From assembly GCA_963573305.1 (NCBI GenBank), contig OY754332.1, forward strand, positions 51,683,559 to 51,747,558: a stretch of 64,000 nucleotides of DNA, written 5' to 3'. Made by a program: the position numbers and the translations under genes. This DNA comes from Pyrrhosoma nymphula. Taxonomy: Eukaryota > Arthropoda > Insecta > Odonata > Coenagrionidae. Position 1 is the first letter of the stretch, and each line of letters begins with the position of its first letter. This document shows positions 56,101 through 62,100 of this stretch, piece after piece. Under the pieces are notes generated by a model. The model did no database searches. It saw only the letters and a program-made list of their open reading frames with translations, and was not told the origin of the DNA.

Positions 56101-59100
56101 GGATTTGATGTCAGTGAAAGGTGCACTTCAGATACTTATATAAGTACATTTGATGGGCAAATATACAGCCATAATTTAAAAGGAACATTTTTACTCTACA
56201 AAAATGGCAACCATGAAGTTGAGGTAGGTATATAACGGATGCTCCCATTATCATCTGAATAGTGTTATGCATGCCAATGCATATTTACCGACATTAGTAA
56301 ATGTTCCGATATACACATCACTTTCATCGAAGGCTGCAAGCAGTGTGAAGATGAACTTTTTACCACTAAAGCTGAAACTATTAGTTCAATGAGACAAGTC
56401 ATTCTATAAACTTGGGAAGTCATTATTAACGGATATAAGATGTATCTCCTGCACCATTCCAAATTTATGATGACTAAATCATCTGTATAGTGCATCCCAC
56501 CTGCTTTCTTCTAGTACATTATATTTTACTAGTACTCTATAAATATTTAGTAAACCAGTAAAACTATATATAGTATACCAGTAAAGTAAGACTGGTTATG
56601 GTCCCCCCCTTGATTATGCCTTGCACATCTTTTACTTTATAAATGCAGTTCCGTGAAATCTACAAATTATCGGAAATAATTGAACTTTAAGAGCTGAATA
56701 TTCAGCATTTATAAATCCAGGATGCATAATTTTTAACGGTAAATTTCTCATTTTATAAATTTTACGTTATATACGTGAGTGTTGCATAGAAAATCGGTGG
56801 TTAGAGAAATTGGTCGGTACAAATTATTCTCGATTTTCAATGAACACCATAAATACATCGTCGGAGAGCAAAAAACAATATCTTTCAAGTCACTGTAGAC
56901 CGAGTAGGAATACACTCGACCACAACTTCAAATGCCGCTAAGACTACCCGGAACGTGGTGAATGGAGCTTCGCACAGTTCATTCTACCATAATACATGAG
57001 ATGAAAGGCAAAATGAATTAATGGTACATTTGACACAAAATATTGAGTTCATGGAGTGTTTAGCGGCTCTTCGTATTATCCAACCCTTTCTGTATTTGTT
57101 TTTTTAAATAATAATTCCATGGGGGCTATGTTCGCTGAGGGAGAGAAACCCATGCAACTCATTTTTGCTGCAAGGATATCTCTGTCTAATGAATCGAAAG
57201 CTTTACTGGAATCTAGCAGAACAAGTACTGATACCTCCTTCCTGTCCATTGATCTCCTTATTATATCGTCAATTATTTTAACTAAGGCAGTAGTGGTACT
57301 GTGTCCATGGCGGAAACCAGATTGAAACTGGTCAAGTATGCTATATCAAGTATATTAGGGCGGAAATCTTTATCATCGGAAGAATTAGTCTTTTTTGGGA
57401 TTTGTCTAGTTAAGAACATACTTCCATTGATTTGGAAAAGTGTTTTGAAATAGTGATTAAATGAAGATGTTCGTGATATATGGGAGGATTAGAGGTAATA
57501 GCTTCTTTATGAAGTCAAGAGGTATGCCATCTGAGCCTTGTGCTTTAGATTTTAGTTGCTTGAAAGAGGAGTGTACTTGCATTTGGGTGATTGGGGTGAA
57601 TTTGAATCCTTTTTCACGACAAAGAACACTAGAATTGTTTTTTAGAAAGAGTACATTTTTAAAGATTGTTCTATTATTTCTTTTTTAATGCGATTTGGAG
57701 ACTGAGAAAATTTTTCATTCAATGAGTCAAGAGATAGGCCAGACGGAAAGATGCAGTCTTTAGTTTTGCCTATACCAGGTAGGTTGAATTGTAAAGGCAA
57801 CTCCTCCCTCGGTGGTGGAACTCCGACCCCTTGGCGTCGTATGATACCGTCCGAGACCCTTTTTAATCACATCGGGCGGTGAAAGCGATTTCGGGCGGAG
57901 TAGCTCCGTCTGCGGTGTTTCTCCGCATGCGGTGAGCGGTTCGTAATTGCCCCCCATGCCTCCCCGATTTGGAGCAGGTTTTCCTCCTGTAGGCATAGCT
58001 AAAAGAAACAGAGACTAGAAAATTTTAAATACGGACCATCCAACAAGGGAAATAATAATAACAAAAAGAAGGAAGTTGCTCAAAGAAAATAAAAATATTA
58101 TGGTTAAATCGTGTTGATCATCCCCATGGAGAAACTAAAATATTGATTTCTCGTAAAGTGATCAGCAAATCCACTGTCTTCTGCTGCCTAAGAATATCGT
58201 TTGTTCACTCATGGTTTAAGATTATTAGTAAAACTGTAAATCTATATCTACATACGACCCCACGAGCCACTGGAAGGGTGTTTGGCAGGGGGTGCTGGGA
58301 TTCAAGCCATGAAAAGGGGAAGGAATAGGGTAAAGGAATAGGAAGAGGGAAAAGATTTAAAGTGAATTGAATGCTGAGTGTCTTTCTCTGTTTTTTCCAG
58401 TCACTATTTGTGTGTGGAGAAAAGGATTTTTTGTATTATCAGTTTTTTAGGGTATATCTAAAGTAATTGTTGCACGGCCTGTGTTTATTGTAAAATGTAT
58501 GCGTTTGGCCAATTTGCGTTGTTTTAGTGATTCCACGTCTTGAAAAGCTTTCTAAATGGTACAGTAAATACAATGTAAAGACGTTTACGAACGTGAAAAT
58601 CTCAGACGAATTGTCCTTAGACATTTTTGCGAAGGTGCGGTAATTTTTCTGCGACCGAGCTTTGAAAATTGTGAAAATAATCAATCAGCAAGCGGTTAGA
58701 GAGGTAATGCGTCCGCATCAGTGCATATGCTGAAGGGCGTGTTTGGGAGTGGAGTTAGCGAGGCGGAACCCGACCATGCGACCGCTTCCTCACTTCAGTG
58801 TTGGCACTGCCGTTGCGGCTGATTAATTAGTTTTATAGCTGATTGCTGCTTTATTCTATTTTTTTCAATTTTCAAAGCTCAATTGCCGAAAAAATATAGC
58901 AACATTGCAAATATTTCTAATGAAAATTTGTCTTAGCTTTTCGCCCACTAGCCAGTGACCTATATATGTTTTTATATTAGCATTTTGTATAAAAGCCAAC
59001 GTGGGAAGGAACCTAATTCGCCCGAGACTAATGTTGTAGTAAATGTAAAAAATAGCAATATTTCGTCCTGTAGTGATATTTTGCGAGAACTTTTCAAACT

Positions 59101-62100
59101 AATTCTAAGAAAATTATAGGCCATTACTGGTATTACTTGCATCACCGAGATAACCCGCATCCCGCATGCATTTCTGAAGGATTAGTTTAACTGGATAACT
59201 ACGGGTAATATTATGTATACCTTGTGCTTCTAACTACGCTGCACTGCATCTAGATTGACGAAAGAAGTTAACTTTATTCCGGGGTAAAGCAAAACATGGC
59301 CACCACATGTCCCTTCTCTAGACTGTAAAACAAATCTACCGTCTCAAGTTTTCAAGGATTTCTTCTTTTAAACCTTGCCCGCATGCCAATGCGCCTATAG
59401 CTACGATTACGACTAGAGCGAGCATTCAATGAAGCAAATCACACTCGACGAGCGCCTACCCAGCTACGTAAAATGTGACTGTTCAGGTGGCCGACCATGT
59501 ATTTTCTTGGTAATTAGTCCCGAGTACTCAGCTAGTGTGCTCTCCAGTAATTTTTCTGTCAGTTCGGAAGTATAAGCAATGACGCGTAACCGTCCGAGAA
59601 ATTCTACCCGTGTACGAAGGCAGTTTTGATAGGTTTTAACCACACTGCACGGCCGCCAGTAATTCTCCCCGGGACAAGGAGTGCCGCAGCAGGAATGGAA
59701 GAAGGGTGGAAGGAGCAAGGCGATTCGGGTGAGGAGTGAAGAATAGGGCACTATAAGTGTTCAGATTAACCTTTCTACGAGAGTTTTCTGTTCATATCAC
59801 TTTTGTTGTGTTAGGCTGGCTGTGTGATGTGTCGATAAATTGTATCGCAGAAGAAATTATAGTGGCGTAAACGATACGGTAAGGTTGTGTCAACGCTGTT
59901 ACAATACGTTACAAAAATGCGCTTCGTGTATCCAGTTTTCTCGTATAAGTGAAGTAATCGAGCAATTTATCCGTCAGGATGACCCTAAAAAGGTCTTCAG
60001 TGTTGTGCATTACGTTTATGGATCGCTAGTTTATGAAATGAAGACGTGAAAATAGTAAATGCCACTTTTCTTGGTTTTATTCTTGGTTTAGCAAGCCATA
60101 ACCTTAGCCCAACGAAGAACGAAGTTTCTCGTTTCTGCGCCTCGTGACACCTCCAGGACTGTGCCACCGACTCCGCGTGCTGTAGCATAGACAGACTCGC
60201 TATTTCGCCAACCTTCACCTCGCTAATGTTCTCTACTTGTTCCTCTCTTTTACACGATTGAAATGTATTTTTATCGGGAAAAATCAGCCTCTCCGGTGAA
60301 AATAAATACCTGGAGCAGTGTGACCAATAGGGCACTAAAGGTGTTCAGATATCCATTTCTACGAGGGTTTTCTGTTCGCATCACTTTTGTTGTGTTAGGC
60401 TGGCTATGTGATGTGTCGATAAATTGCATCCCAATCAAATGCTGAACACAGGTGCGTGCCTTACCAATGCTTCCAAATCAGGTCTGCAACTCTGCAGGTT
60501 GTAATAACATTATTAGTGGGTGAAAATAGATTTTTCTCGCACTTTTGCATTTATATCGCAAAGCTGAAAATTTCTCATTAATATCACGTTTGTTACGAAT
60601 ACTAAAACTCACTGACTGTACGTGTGATGAAAATTCATCTTTTTTGCTAATTTACCACTGTAATTTGTGGTCGGGCACTTTGATAAATAGCAATAATTCT
60701 GATGACCATTATCACCTATTGATTCTTGTCCTCATTGTAATCCATTGGTAACTAACTTATCTTTCCCGTTGGGGCAAGGGCCTAGCCACGTTGACACACC
60801 GGTTCCCGTCAGATCACCGAAGTTAAGCAACGTTGGACCCGGACGGCGGTTGGATGGGTGGCCCTCCTCCATCCCTCTACCGGGGTGGATGGAGGGGTGA
60901 TACTCCCTCCAGACCTATACCGGGAGGCCGGAGGGAGATATACCCAGACCGGGAAGGTAGGAGGGAGGACGCCCTCCATACCTGTACCGGGAAGGTTGGG
61001 GGTGGCCTATCTTTCATACCTCTACCGTGGTGCTACCTGTCTGCAAGTGGCAGGCAGGTTAAACGTGGGATGGCACTATGGACCAAAAAGATCTGAGTGC
61101 CAGAAGTATTCCAGTAGGCCCTCGCCCACCCATACAATCTACCATCTATCTTTCCCGTAAATTGCTTGTGTTGCTGTATGTCCTTTCATCACGTAAAAAT
61201 GGCTGGCTAAATATGTTGAAGCCTCTTAAAATATTTCCATTAGCTTACAAATAAGTTTGTGTGCTTATATATTACTTAATTAGTTGTCTCCTCTTTACAC
61301 GTAGGTGTGGTGAACTATTTTCTAAAATAAAACGAAGAGGTGTTCTCTATCCTTAATTTTATGCAACCCATGCGCTCACAAATGTATTGTAAAGTAGCAT
61401 AGTAACTAAGGATTGGCTTCCGTAAAAATATTGAGTTGCCGTGGCGGCTATGTCCATTCTCCGTTTCAAGTATACTGGTGCATACGGTCCCGGCATCTCA
61501 GCACTCTCACAGTGAGGTGAGAGCCCAGTCAGGGGGAAGGGGTGAACTCTCGTGAGACGTTCCCAAATGCGCGCTGTTAAATATGGGGAAAGAGAAATTA
61601 CTGGTACAATGTCGTAAATGCAAACCATAACCAAGATAATGAAAATATGATTTAAAAATATCTAATAAAAATCATTAAATTTCCTTAATCACCTTTGCTC
61701 AATTAAATAGGATAATCATTTACTGATACTGAAAGCAGAAATATTACTGCATTTATATCTATTATTATGAAAATCTGCTGGGTACAAATGTGCAAAATAA
61801 AATATTTAATTGGTGATAAAAAAATGAAGGCATTTTTGAACACCGTCTGATGGAACGGCTGGTGAAGCATTGTTTGTGAGGTTATCGTCCTTGAAATTGT
61901 CATCGACTTTGCTTTGTTAAGGTATGCTCTGTTACTGTATGGGCCTGGCAGCACTTGTGGGGAGCAAAAATTTCACAATTTTTTATTTTCTCCTTCCAAG
62001 TAATGCTTTCTGTGTACAAATTAACCATGTGTTTTCATGATATGCATGTTTTTGAAAATAGGCACGGGTCTTTTATGAGGTTATTGGGGAGGGCTGGAAA

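Larger units (their letters stand above)
60758..61158 (+). mobile_element. 5S rRNA-derived SINE with 12-bp target duplication
   Basis: TATCTTTCCCGT occurs exactly at 60758-60769 and 61147-61158, flanking a 377-bp insert. The insert starts with a 5S rRNA-like head (60781-60866), continues with a degenerate minisatellite (60868-61040) and ends in a unique tail before the second direct repeat. This fits a retroposed 5S-derived SINE (SINE3 class) mobilised by a LINE. It lies in intron 8 in the sense orientation. Confidence 0.75.

Noticed and set aside
60781..60866. Functional 5S rRNA gene
   Set aside because: The 5' end and last third do not match 5S rRNA, and a 12-bp target duplication brackets a larger retroposed unit.
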